A stretch of DNA of 64,000 nucleotides, taken from the NCBI RefSeq assembly GCF_004795105.1, contig NZ_SSBL01000004.1, positions 310,001 to 374,000 of the forward strand, written 5' to 3'. This document shows positions 7,120-16,800 of the stretch, in pieces (position 1 is the stretch's first letter; every line of letters starts with the position of its first letter). Made by a program: the position numbers and the translations under genes. The notes beneath the pieces were generated by a model, which did not search any database, was not told where the DNA came from, and saw only the letters and a list, made by a program, of their open reading frames with translations. This DNA is from Streptomyces sp. A0642 (lineage in GTDB: Bacteria; Actinomycetota; Actinomycetes; Streptomycetales; Streptomycetaceae).

Positions 7120-10100
7120 TCCTTTACACCTCCACCCATTTTGGCTTTGTAGTCGTAGTAGTAAATTTCTTCAGTCACTTCATTTCGGTAGAAATGAATA
7201 TCGATAGTCCCAGGGCGGCCAGGAGTATTGACTCTCGGAGTGGCATACTTGCCCCACTGTGAGGCGCCGCCGTGCGCCTCGAAGTATTCCTTTAGGTGAG
7301 CGTTACCCATCTTGGATCCTTCCATGATTTTCGTGGAACGCGCAATAGTATCCGCAGAGAGGTTCCCCTCCTTGGTGAACATGCTGGCTGCTGTTGCAGC
7401 ATCGGCCTCGTACGCTAGCTGTTCCGCGAGCCGGACCCCTTTAGCGGCGTTCGCCGCGCCGTCTGGCCTAAAGGCAGCGGCGGCTCCACTGCTAGCTACG
7501 CCAGCCCCCACTACCGCACTTCCGCCAGAAGCGCCACCGGTCGCCATTTCTGCGATCTCTGCGGCACATATGGGAGCCGCAATAAGGCAGCCCTCTCCCA
7601 CGGCGACGGCCACTGGGGCGAGAACCACAGCTGTGGCCACGACGGTGATGACGCCTAGCACGGCTTTCTGCCATGTTGCGAGCTTGCCTGTGTCTGGCAG
7701 GTCGTTGGCGGTGGGGTCGTAGTGGGGATTGGTTCCCATGGCCCAGCAGGCGTTGCAGTAGCCGTCGTCCCGTTTGGGCTTCGGATCAGGTCCCTTCTTG
7801 AACACGATCTTCGTTGTGGTTCTACCAGCGGTCTGGTGAACCGTCGTGGTCATGGACCCGCTTCCGGCAGAGCCGTCTTGCTTGGCGTACTGGAAGGTTT
7901 TAGTAGTGGTCTTCGTGTAAGACCAGTCCCAGCCGCCCTTGTCGTTGAGCTTCCAAGTTTCGGTCCCGCCGTTGCAGGAGCTCGATGCGCCGCCACATGC
8001 TCCATCGGGGCGGAGTCCGGTGGGGTCAGACATGGTGACGGGGGTGTTGTTGGCGTATGCGTAGCCGTTAAGGGACTCATGGTCGCCGGGTGCGAGGACG
8101 GGGTCGACGGAGAGGAAGCGTCCGATGACCGGGTCGTATTCGCGGGCACCGATGTGGGTGAGTCCGGTGTCGGTGTCGGAGGGTTTACCGAGGAAGCCCT
8201 TGTCGTCAGGCCAGGCCGTCGGTGTAGTTCCGCGGCTCTCGCCGAAGGGCTTCATGTATCGGCGGGTGATGGCCTGGCTGGTGGCATCTACCGTCATCGA
8301 GGCGGTGCCGTGGTGGTCGTCGACCATCCAGGACAGGCCGGTCTCGGTGCGGACGGCGGTGGCATCGCCGGCCGGGTAGTAGCGCTGGGCCGTGAACTTC
8401 TTGGCGGTTGTGTCGTAGTGAAGTTCCTGGCCGCCCAGGTAGAGGACGGTCTTGACGGGGCCGCGGCGGACGAGGAGCTCGCCGTTGGCGTCGTAGAGGT
8501 AATCGGTGGTTTTGGTGCCCTCGGTGAGGCGGGTGAGTTCTCCTTCGATGTCCCAGGTAAGGCTCTGCGCGGTGCCGGTGGGGCTGTAGCGCTTTGTGGT
8601 GTTGCCCTGCTCGTCGTAGGCGTAGGTCTTGGCAGTGCCGCTGTTGACGGTGACGGAGGTCAGGGTGTGGGGTTGCCCGGTGCCGTTGGTGTTGACGGCG
8701 GGGTAGCCGTAACCAGTCTTGGTGTCGCCGGTGGTTTTGTGGTCAATCTGGGTGTCGCGCAGGCCGCCGGGCTTGTAGGTCCAGCTGGTCCAGTAGGGAG
8801 CCGGTCCGCCAAGGGCGGAAACCGATCGGGTAGCGGCGCAGTCGTTGGAGGACGGGGTCCAGGCTTCGGTCAGGCGGCGGTAGCCGTCATAGGCGAAGCA
8901 CTGACTGTCTTTGCCGTTGGCGTTGTCGGTGATGGACTTGATGTTGCCGGAGGCGTCGTAGACGTAGTCGGCGTCGCTGGTGTAGCCGGTGTTGGTCTGG
9001 TCGACGGTATGGGTGTTTTCCAGGCGGCGGGTGCCGTCTTCATAGCGGTTGAGGATCTGGAGCTGCTTGGCGCCGGTGGAGGTGCCCAGGCGGGTCTCTT
9101 CGATCTCACCGTATGGGGAGTAGCCGATGTTCTGGACGTAGTCGGTCATGCCGTCGGTGCCGGTGAGCATGCCGAGGGCGTTGTAGGTGTTGACCACGGT
9201 CTCAGCCGGCAGGCCAGCCACCGCAGGCAGCGAGGTTGACTGAAGGGTGCCGTCGATGTTGTAGGCCGTGGAGGTCGTGAACGTCTGGGGCGCACCCGCG
9301 ACGACCAGGTCGTCGCTGGCGGCGATGACGGTCTTGGTGCCCTTGGGGCGGCCGAGTACGTCATAGCCGGTGGCGACCTGGGAGTAGATCTTGCCGGTGG
9401 TTCCGCCGACGTAGCGGATCGCGGCGGTCGGTTGTCCCTTGGCCAGGGAGTCGTAGGTGAACTTCGTCAGCTGGTGTGCGTTGTCCTGCGTCCCGTCCCA
9501 GGTGCCGGTCTTGCGGCCGAGCTCGTCGTAGTCGGTGATCAGGGTGCGGGAGACGCCGTTGCGGGTGGTGGTGACCGTCAGCGGCTGGTCGCCGTCGTTG
9601 TACGTGGTATCGATTTTCCCCTGATCGGGGTCGGTGGATGTGATCTTGCGACCGCGCAAGTCGTAGCCGTACGTCCAGACCGCGCCGTCCGGGCCGGTCA
9701 TCTTCTTGAGCTGACCGCCCGGCGTGTACTCGTACAGGGTCCGGGTGTAGTCGCTGCCGGTCGGGGCGGGCCCGCTGTATTCACGGCGCTCAGTGAGTCG
9801 CCCTCGGGCGTCGGTGATGCTCAGGGTGCCTGTGCCGCCTGCGGCGGCTGTGGTGGTGGTGCGGTCGCTCTGCTGGTCGGTCTTGGTGCGCCACTTCTCC
9901 TGGTCATAGACCCGGAAGATCGAGTCGGTGGCGCGTCCGGCGGCGTCAAAGATCGTCTCGGTGGAGGCGGGGGTGGAGCCGGGGTAGGTGTTGGCCAGTG
10001 TGCCCGAGGGTGCATTGTTGTCGTGGATCTGGCTGTTGGAGATGTATGCCAGGCCGCGGTCGTCGTAGAGGGTCTCGGAGATCACCCGGCCGCCGTTGGG

Positions 10101-13100
10101 TGCGGGGAGCTGTTTCTGGCGGGAGCGCAGCAGGCTGTCAAGGATTTCGTAGGAGCTGTTGTAGGTCTTCCCGTCGGCCTTGAGCGCGTCCGTGCGGACC
10201 CAGGTCTCCTTGTTGTTGTTGACGCTGTAGGCGTAAGCGACGGTGGCGGCGTCGCCGAGCGCGCGGGAGCGATCCGGCTTCCAAACCGATACCAGGCGGC
10301 CCAACGCGTCAAGGGCCCATTCGGTGATGTTGCCATTGGCGTCGGTGGTTTTGGTGGCAGTTCCCCAGGCGGGATCGACGACGGTGGTGGAGGTGAAGAG
10401 TTTGGGGTCGGTGGTGGTCTTCGACGTCAGCGGGCCGTATCCGGTGTCGTCGGGCACGTAGGTGGTGCTGATGGTTCGGTTGAGAGCATTGGTTGCTGTG
10501 GACGGGCGGCCCAGCTTGTCGTAGGTGGCGCTCGAGACCTGCTGGTATGCGGGCTTCTTGTCGAGTTCGCCGTAGCTCGCGACTCGGTAGGAGGCGGTGA
10601 TGTCCCCCGTGGTGGGTGCCGCGCCGACCGCCTGGCCGTCGTAGGCCATGGTGATGTCAGAAATCACGTCGTCGGGAATAGCCGGGGTAACCGTGCAGGA
10701 AACTGAGAATGTCTCTGTGCGCGAGACCTTGTTCACGAGCCAGGCGGAGGTGTTGCGGGCGTAGGTGGTCCGCACGCACGACTCGTCGCCGGTGGTGGCG
10801 ATGTCGCCGCTGTCTTCCACGGTGATCGGCATGCCGTACGTGGTGTCGTACGTGGTCTTCTGCTTGACCGTGCGGGTGCCGGTCGAGGTCTTGGTCCGGG
10901 TGACCGCCTCGTCGGCCTGGACCATCCAGGATTCCGTGGTGCCCCAGCTGTAGGTGTGGCTTCCGGTCTTGTGGGACCAGGGGGTGTTGATGGTTCGGCT
11001 GATCTCCTCAGTGCCGTTGTAGGCGAGGGTCTCACGGACGAAGCCGGTGTACTGGCGGGCGTCGTCGATTGCCGTGCCGGTGGAATCCGTAACCTTTTCC
11101 ACGCGTGCGGTGCCGTCGAGTTCCTTCTCTCCGTTCAGGCCGCGCATGTAGAGCGTGGACTTCTTGGAGCGGGGGCCCTCGGAGTCCCCGGAGGTCTCCA
11201 CGACCTTGCCGTAGCCGCGCCACTGCGACCATGTGCGGTTGGAGGCCTTGGTCAGGCCCTCGTCGTCGGAGTAGCCCCAGCCGGCGTCGCCCTGGTAGTC
11301 GTAGTACTTCTCGGTGGTGTCGCCGTGGCCGTAGGGGTCGTCCTGGAAGACTGAGGTGACCACGAATTTGTGGAACCAGTCGGTGACCGGGGTCGCTCCG
11401 GACTGGGACCACTTGACTGGGAAGCAGCGGCGGGTGTTCTTGTCGACGCTGCCGGGCATGCTGGTGCCCCAGATGCAGTCGTAGTCCGAGTAGTTGGCCG
11501 TGAGAGTCGATCCGGTTTCAGACTTGATGGTGCGCACGCGCCACTTGATGTATTTCAGGGTGTCCGGGCCGCTGCCTTCGACGTGGTTGGACAGCTGAAA
11601 GCCGCCGAAGTAGACGGCGGGCATGGCCGCTGTGGTGGTGTTGGCCTTGCCGGTGTTCTTGATGGACTTCAGCCACAGGCTTGCCGAGGAGGCGTCGCCC
11701 GTATTGGGGAAGTCATGTTCCAGATGCCAGGTGTCTACGTCGCGGCGAGTGGTGCCGGTACCGGTCCACACCGAGGTGGTGATGTCGGTAAGGCGCATGC
11801 GGGTGAAGAAGGAGGGGCCGATCTGGGTGCTGCACTTGGTGCTGGCGGCACAGATCATGTCGAAGGGCACGTCGGGCCAGTTGGCCTTGGTGGTCGCCGT
11901 CAGGCTGGTGCAGCCGCCTGTGGTGACGCAGCGCTCGGCGTAAGCGAAGCTGACCTGCTGGGAGGCGGGCTTGGTGTAGATGAGGTCGCTGCGCTGGCCG
12001 TAGTCGATGCGGTCGAGGTGGCCGCCTCGAGTGTAGGCGGTGCCGTTGACGGTGGTGTCGGCGTTCTGGGAGTAGTAGTTCGTCTCCTTGCCGTACCAGT
12101 AGGTGGAGGCGTTGTTGTGGGTGTCCACGACGTAGTCGAGGTTCCAGCGCCATGCCTGCAGGCAGGAGGAGTTCGCGAAGCCGGTGGACTTGTAGCAGGG
12201 CTCTCCGGCGTCGTCACCGAAGACCGGCACGGTCCAGACAGAGTTGGTGACGGCGTCGTCGTCAGCAGTATCGGTGGTGCCCTTGTTGCTCCAGCCGGGC
12301 ATCTGGTGCTTGCCGAAGAAGTACTGGATGCCTGAGGCGTCGGTGACCTTCCAGTACTCGGTGTTGTCGTCACCGTTGCCGGTTGCGCCCGTCAGGTGCT
12401 CGACTCGGGAGCCGTCCTCGTTCTTGACCTTCCACGAGCCGCCGGACGCCTGCGACAGAGCGGCGGTGTCGCAGGCCGTCTTGTCCGCACACGGGTTGAC
12501 GAGTTCGACGGCCTTGCCGTTGAGGACGAGTGTCGCGTTGGCGTACTTCCAGCACAGGTCGCCCTTGCCGGACTGGCCGTCGTCCTTGCAGGAGGCGTAC
12601 TTGCGCTCGATGTAGGACTCGGTGATCGAGAAGCCTTCACCGATCACCGAGGTCTGGTTGTTCTCCCCGGCCGTGCGGCCATCCACGGATGCGGAGTTGT
12701 AGGAGATGGACAGGTTCGGGGAAGGGCCAGCCGTCGCGGGGGGAACCCGCAGCGGGTAGTTCCAGGTGAAGTCACCCGTGCTGCCGCCGGCCTCCCAGGT
12801 CGCGGTCGGGGACAGCGGGGTGGAGGAGTAGTCACCGCCGCCACCGGAGCTGTCGGCAGTTGCGGCCAGCAGCATCGGTGTACCGGCAGCGAGTGCGCTG
12901 GCGGAGACAGCACCTGTCAGGGTCTGGGACTCGGTGTTGTTGTCCGCGCCCGCCAATGGGGTCTGGGTGCGGCAGGACTGCTTCTCCGGGGTGCTCAGCG
13001 CACATGCCGGAAGGGTCACCAGGCGCAGGCGGGGGCCGAAGTTGCCGCCATAGACGTCGTTGAACGAGGAGTAGTCCAGGGACAGCCGGAGCTTGTCGCG

Positions 13101-13661
13101 GTCACCGGCAGGGTCCTTGGATGCTGCTCCGGCCGGGTCGACGGTGAGCAGGACGCCGTTGACGCCTGCCTTCTTCGCCTCCGTTTGAGGGTGGACGCTG
13201 AGCGCCACTTCCTCGGCAGGGCCGGTGGCCTTGGTGGCCTGTGTCTTACTCTTCGCGTGCTTGGATGCCGGGGCGGCGGGCTCCTGCGCCAGTTCGATGG
13301 CGAGTCCGCCAACGGTGACAGCGGACCCGACGGTCGAGGCGACCGCGGTTGTGGCCTTCCCCGGCTTCGGCCAGGAGGCCTTCTTCAGCCGCTCACGGGT
13401 CTCTCGGAAGGCGGCAGCAGCCTTGTCTTTCGGGGCTTTGGACGTGCCGGGCTTGAGCACACCCACCTTGTCGATCTTCGCGGTGGGCCGGTCCTCCAGG
13501 CGCTTGTGGGATGACGAAGACTCGGCCCGAGCGGCGAAGTCGTAGCCCGAGGGAACAACGACTTGCGGCAGGAGCGACAGGGAAGCGGCGAGCGCGCCAC
13601 GGGTGAGCCAGCGGCGTATGGCCGTCCCTGGCAACCGTGTGCGGAATGCTGATGAAGACAC
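7116..13661 (-). CDS. Secreted RHS-repeat polymorphic toxin
   Basis: This 2181-residue protein has an N-terminal signal-like segment (RRWLTRGALAASLSLLPQVV), a long N-terminal domain, many YD/RHS repeats (YDLRGRKITS, YDELGRKTGTW, YDVLGRPKGTK, YDASGNIKSI, YDANGELLV), and the RHS core end signature (GAREYDPVIGRFLSVDPV ... NGYAYANNTPVTMSDPTGLRP). RHS repeats build a shell around a C-terminal toxin. After the core, residues about 1960-2060 contain hydrophobic Ala/Gly/Val stretches. The last ~110 residues are the variable tip, ending TIDIHFYRNEVTEEIYYYDY and KAKMGGG. The D-x-H and DYK pattern is compatible with a nuclease-like fold, but the activity is unknown. Codon use is slightly less GC-biased at the tip, as expected for swapped toxin modules. 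Confidence 0.9.
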   Translation of the reverse strand: MSSSAFRTRLPGTAIRRWLTRGALAASLSLLPQVVVPSGYDFAARAESSSSHKRLEDRPTAKIDKVGVLKPGTSKAPKDKAAAAFRETRERLKKASWPKPGKATTAVASTVGSAVTVGGLAIELAQEPAAPASKHAKSKTQATKATGPAEEVALSVHPQTEAKKAGVNGVLLTVDPAGAASKDPAGDRDKLRLSLDYSSFNDVYGGNFGPRLRLVTLPACALSTPEKQSCRTQTPLAGADNNTESQTLTGAVSASALAAGTPMLLAATADSSGGGGDYSSTPLSPTATWEAGGSTGDFTWNYPLRVPPATAGPSPNLSISYNSASVDGRTAGENNQTSVIGEGFSITESYIERKYASCKDDGQSGKGDLCWKYANATLVLNGKAVELVNPCADKTACDTAALSQASGGSWKVKNEDGSRVEHLTGATGNGDDNTEYWKVTDASGIQYFFGKHQMPGWSNKGTTDTADDDAVTNSVWTVPVFGDDAGEPCYKSTGFANSSCLQAWRWNLDYVVDTHNNASTYWYGKETNYYSQNADTTVNGTAYTRGGHLDRIDYGQRSDLIYTKPASQQVSFAYAERCVTTGGCTSLTATTKANWPDVPFDMICAASTKCSTQIGPSFFTRMRLTDITTSVWTGTGTTRRDVDTWHLEHDFPNTGDASSASLWLKSIKNTGKANTTTAAMPAVYFGGFQLSNHVEGSGPDTLKYIKWRVRTIKSETGSTLTANYSDYDCIWGTSMPGSVDKNTRRCFPVKWSQSGATPVTDWFHKFVVTSVFQDDPYGHGDTTEKYYDYQGDAGWGYSDDEGLTKASNRTWSQWRGYGKVVETSGDSEGPRSKKSTLYMRGLNGEKELDGTARVEKVTDSTGTAIDDARQYTGFVRETLAYNGTEEISRTINTPWSHKTGSHTYSWGTTESWMVQADEAVTRTKTSTGTRTVKQKTTYDTTYGMPITVEDSGDIATTGDESCVRTTYARNTSAWLVNKVSRTETFSVSCTVTPAIPDDVISDITMAYDGQAVGAAPTTGDITASYRVASYGELDKKPAYQQVSSATYDKLGRPSTATNALNRTISTTYVPDDTGYGPLTSKTTTDPKLFTSTTVVDPAWGTATKTTDANGNITEWALDALGRLVSVWKPDRSRALGDAATVAYAYSVNNNKETWVRTDALKADGKTYNSSYEILDSLLRSRQKQLPAPNGGRVISETLYDDRGLAYISNSQIHDNNAPSGTLANTYPGSTPASTETIFDAAGRATDSIFRVYDQEKWRTKTDQQSDRTTTTAAAGGTGTLSITDARGRLTERREYSGPAPTGSDYTRTLYEYTPGGQLKKMTGPDGAVWTYGYDLRGRKITSTDPDQGKIDTTYNDGDQPLTVTTTRNGVSRTLITDYDELGRKTGTWDGTQDNAHQLTKFTYDSLAKGQPTAAIRYVGGTTGKIYSQVATGYDVLGRPKGTKTVIAASDDLVVAGAPQTFTTSTAYNIDGTLQSTSLPAVAGLPAETVVNTYNALGMLTGTDGMTDYVQNIGYSPYGEIEETRLGTSTGAKQLQILNRYEDGTRRLENTHTVDQTNTGYTSDADYVYDASGNIKSITDNANGKDSQCFAYDGYRRLTEAWTPSSNDCAATRSVSALGGPAPYWTSWTYKPGGLRDTQIDHKTTGDTKTGYGYPAVNTNGTGQPHTLTSVTVNSGTAKTYAYDEQGNTTKRYSPTGTAQSLTWDIEGELTRLTEGTKTTDYLYDANGELLVRRGPVKTVLYLGGQELHYDTTAKKFTAQRYYPAGDATAVRTETGLSWMVDDHHGTASMTVDATSQAITRRYMKPFGESRGTTPTAWPDDKGFLGKPSDTDTGLTHIGAREYDPVIGRFLSVDPVLAPGDHESLNGYAYANNTPVTMSDPTGLRPDGACGGASSSCNGGTETWKLNDKGGWDWSYTKTTTKTFQYAKQDGSAGSGSMTTTVHQTAGRTTTKIVFKKGPDPKPKRDDGYCNACWAMGTNPHYDPTANDLPDTGKLATWQKAVLGVITVVATAVVLAPVAVAVGEGCLIAAPICAAEIAEMATGGASGGSAVVGAGVASSGAAAAFRPDGAANAAKGVRLAEQLAYEADAATAASMFTKEGNLSADTIARSTKIMEGSKMGNAHLKEYFEAHGGASQWGKYATPRVNTPGRPGTIDIHFYRNEVTEEIYYYDYKAKMGGGVKE

Positions 13662-13769
13662 GTGAGGTCCCGGTTCTCGGAATGGGGTAGGAGGTACTCG
13701 CGCGGCGTCTGCGCCAAAGCACCAGATCTCGACGGCACGCCGGGGTAGACGCGCAGGGTGTTTCGAGCA

Positions 13770-13811
13770 GAACGGGGCAGGACGGGCAAGAACGCCCGTC
13801 CTGCCCCGTTC
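13770..13811 (-). terminator. Strong hairpin terminator after the LamG gene
   Basis: Two perfectly complementary 18-base arms (13770-13787 and 13794-13811, GAACGGGGCAGGACGGGC and its complement) enclose a six-base loop. The hairpin starts five bases past the LamG gene's stop on the minus strand. There is no T-tract, which is normal for Streptomyces terminators. It separates the LamG and RHS transcripts, so the RHS gene probably has its own promoter in the ~100 bases before 13661. Confidence 0.8.
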
Positions 13812-13816
13812 TCCTT

Positions 13817-16800
13817 CTACTGCTGTTCGGTGTTGCGCCGGTTGGCGATCATGTCGGTGGAGGTGGCTCCGGCCCAGACACGGACGCTGTCAATCCTTCC
13901 GGGGAAGTAGCGCGCGGCGGCGCCGTTGATCTTTGCCCGGCCGATCTCGAACGCTCCGCTGCCTTGCCAGGGTGCCAAGTACGGCGTCCCCTCCACATCA
14001 CCCACTGGAGCGTTGTCGACGTAGAGCTTGAGCCGACCGAGTTGAGACGTGTCGCCGGGGTCAGCTTCCGCCTGTGCGTCGTAGACGACGCTCAGCATGA
14101 CCGGCGCATCCAGCGTGGCGGTGGTGAGAGCGTTGGACTCACTCTTGGTCCATACCGCGCCGGTGCCGTCCTTGTCGGGTCGGCCGAACGTCCACCGTCC
14201 CTGGGTGCTGCCGGCCGGCTGTTCGTACCAGACTCCCCAGGAGGACTGGCTCGTTCCCGACTGGCCGAACACCTGCACCGCGTACGACTTGGTGGTGTCG
14301 GCGAGCTTGGCCGGGTCCAGCGTCACCCAGGCGGTCGCAGTGAACGAACCGGATTCGTCGACGACGGGCCCGGTGGCAGTGGCATACGCGCTGGTGCCGT
14401 TCAGGGTCATGGTCTGCTTCGTCGTGACCTCTTCACCGATCGTCGCGTCGCCTGTGGTGACCTCCGTGAGGGCAGCACCGTTGAGCGTCAGGTTCCGCCC
14501 GTAGCCGCTGGTGTCCTTGACCAGCGAACCGATCGCGTTGGTTGTGTCCGTGGCATCCCATTTGGCGACGAGGGCCGGAACGGGGTCGCCTGCGGTGCCG
14601 TCGCTGATGTCCTCGTCCTCCAGCCAGGCGTCGTGGGTGACCTCGGTGTCCGCGAGCGCGCGGGACCAGACCTTGACCTCGTCGATGGTTCCGGCGAAGT
14701 TCTCCGCTCCAGCTGTCTTGTACCAGAGCCGCCCGACCTGCAGGCCGCCGGATGCCTTCCACGGAGTGGTGGTGAACGGCACCGGATCACCCTGGGGAAC
14801 GCCGTTGACGAAGAGCTGGAGGGTCCGCGCTGCCGCGTTGTAGACGCCTGCCAGGTGGGTCCAGGCGTTCAGGACCGGCGGTTTGGTTCCGAACGAACGG
14901 GTGATCACGGGATCGACGACATCCGTCTGGTGCCGGTTGAAAATCCACGCATCGGAGTAGCTGGAGTAGTACAGCTGGAAGCCGGAGGCATTCGTTCCCG
15001 CCTGGGACAGGACGGTGTAGTTGGCGCCCTTCTTCTCCAGCCGCGCCCAGGCCGAGACGGTGAAGGACTTGGTGGTGTCCAGTACTGCTGCGGAGGTGGA
15101 GAGGTAGGCGCTCGTGCCATTGAACTTCGCCGCGCCGGCGCCACTGCGGCCCCGGGCATCCCAGGCTCCTGCGGAGGATGTGAGCGGGTGCTGGGTGGCG
15201 GCAGTGGAGTCGGTGAGGGTGTTGTCCAGGTGCCAGATTCCTGAGGGCTTCTCAGCGCCCTTCACCAGGAAGCTGTAGTAGCCGGTGAGCGAACTGTGCG
15301 CGGCCGCGTCATAACCCCAGACCTGGATGGTGTTCTCACCGGCCTGATTCGGCGTGATCGTCAGGGTGGTGGCCGCGCCCTTGGCCACACTGATCGGGGC
15401 GGAGACCGCGCCGCTGTTCAGCTTCCACTTGTAGCTGACGACGTCCGACTGAATGCCGGCCGTGGTGGAGTTGGTGTCTGCCGGGGTGAAGGTGAACTTA
15501 CCCGACGTTCCCACCCCGCCCGCGGCGGGACTGCTCTCGGCCGGCTGGTAGACGCCGTCGGCGCTGGTCACCGCCGGAGGTGGCGGCGAATCGGTGTCGA
15601 CCCGGAAGTAGCACCAGGACGACCAGTCCGAGTTCAGAATGCCGGTGGCTCCCCGGTCCGTCTTGTAGTACGCCTGCGTCATCACACGCATCCGGTAATC
15701 CGTCTGCGCCGGCAGCGCACTGGAAGTGGCGTCGCGGATGGCGTTGTCAGCCACCCAGGCACCGTCCGGAGAGGCCACCGACCACTTGCGACTGGAGCCA
15801 TTGGCCGTCCACACCTCGAACATGGCCCGCAACTGGGCATTGGCACCATCGGCCGACTGCACCATCGCCAGCATCTTCGGCGTCGTGTCACTGGTGGTGA
15901 AGGGCGCCGTGGAGGCATTGCACGCCCGGCCGGTGGTGCCCTGCTGGACGCCATAGGAGGTCGGCTTGGCCGGGTAGGAGATGTAGGTCACCGACAACTT
16001 CGCGTCATTGCGGAACCGCGCCCAGGCGCCTGCGTCGCCCTCGTCGTGGGCGCTCAGCGCGAAGGTGATCTGCGGTTCCTTGTTCTTGGCATACGACGCC
16101 AGGGTCGTCGTCAGGTTTTCATTCGTCTCCTCGGCCGCATTATCGCTGAATCGCACCCAGTCCGCCGGCTGCGACGGACTGCACAACGTGCCCCGCCCAT
16201 ACGCCACCATCCGATCGCCCATCAGGTCCACCGCAGTGGGGTGGGACGACCAGGTTGTGCTGGAGGAGATGCCCTTGTCGACACGGTTCAGGTCGTACCA
16301 GTGCGGATCGCAAGTGAACGTCCACGTCTGGTACACCTCCATCGTCGCGTCCAGAACCTGCTTGCCGTGGATCGACGAGAGCGGGTACTCGAAGTACATA
16401 CGCTGGGTGTACGGGCTATTGGAACAGAGGTAGCCGGCGTAATTCGAGCAGCGCCCCACGCCTTTGTCCCCGCTGAACTCCCAGAACTTGTCGCCGTCCG
16501 AGGACAACGCTGTCCAGTCGCCCAGGGCAATGCCCTGGGTAGGCGGGTCGATGTAGAGCGGGAACACCGTGTCCTCGTTGAGGAGGAGCGAGGGATCGGG
16601 AGTGATCTCCAGGGTGGTCCCGGTGAGCTTGAGCGGGAGATCGGCCACCGCGTCACCAGTTCCGGGGCCTTCCGAGGGCGCTGGCTCGCCCCCCGCATCA
16701 AGCAGCGGGTCTGATCCCGCCCCATCCGGCGCGCCGCCCGCCGATACGTCAGCCGTGTAGGCAGTCCGGTCGAACTGCGCAGTGGTGGTAGTAGCTGCGG

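Noticed and set aside
7722..9239. Long Gly/Val-rich open frame on the plus strand (505 codons)
   Set aside because: It lies wholly opposite the RHS gene and has the biased composition of an antisense shadow, without motifs. Several similar ones inside the RHS and LamG genes were rejected for the same reason.
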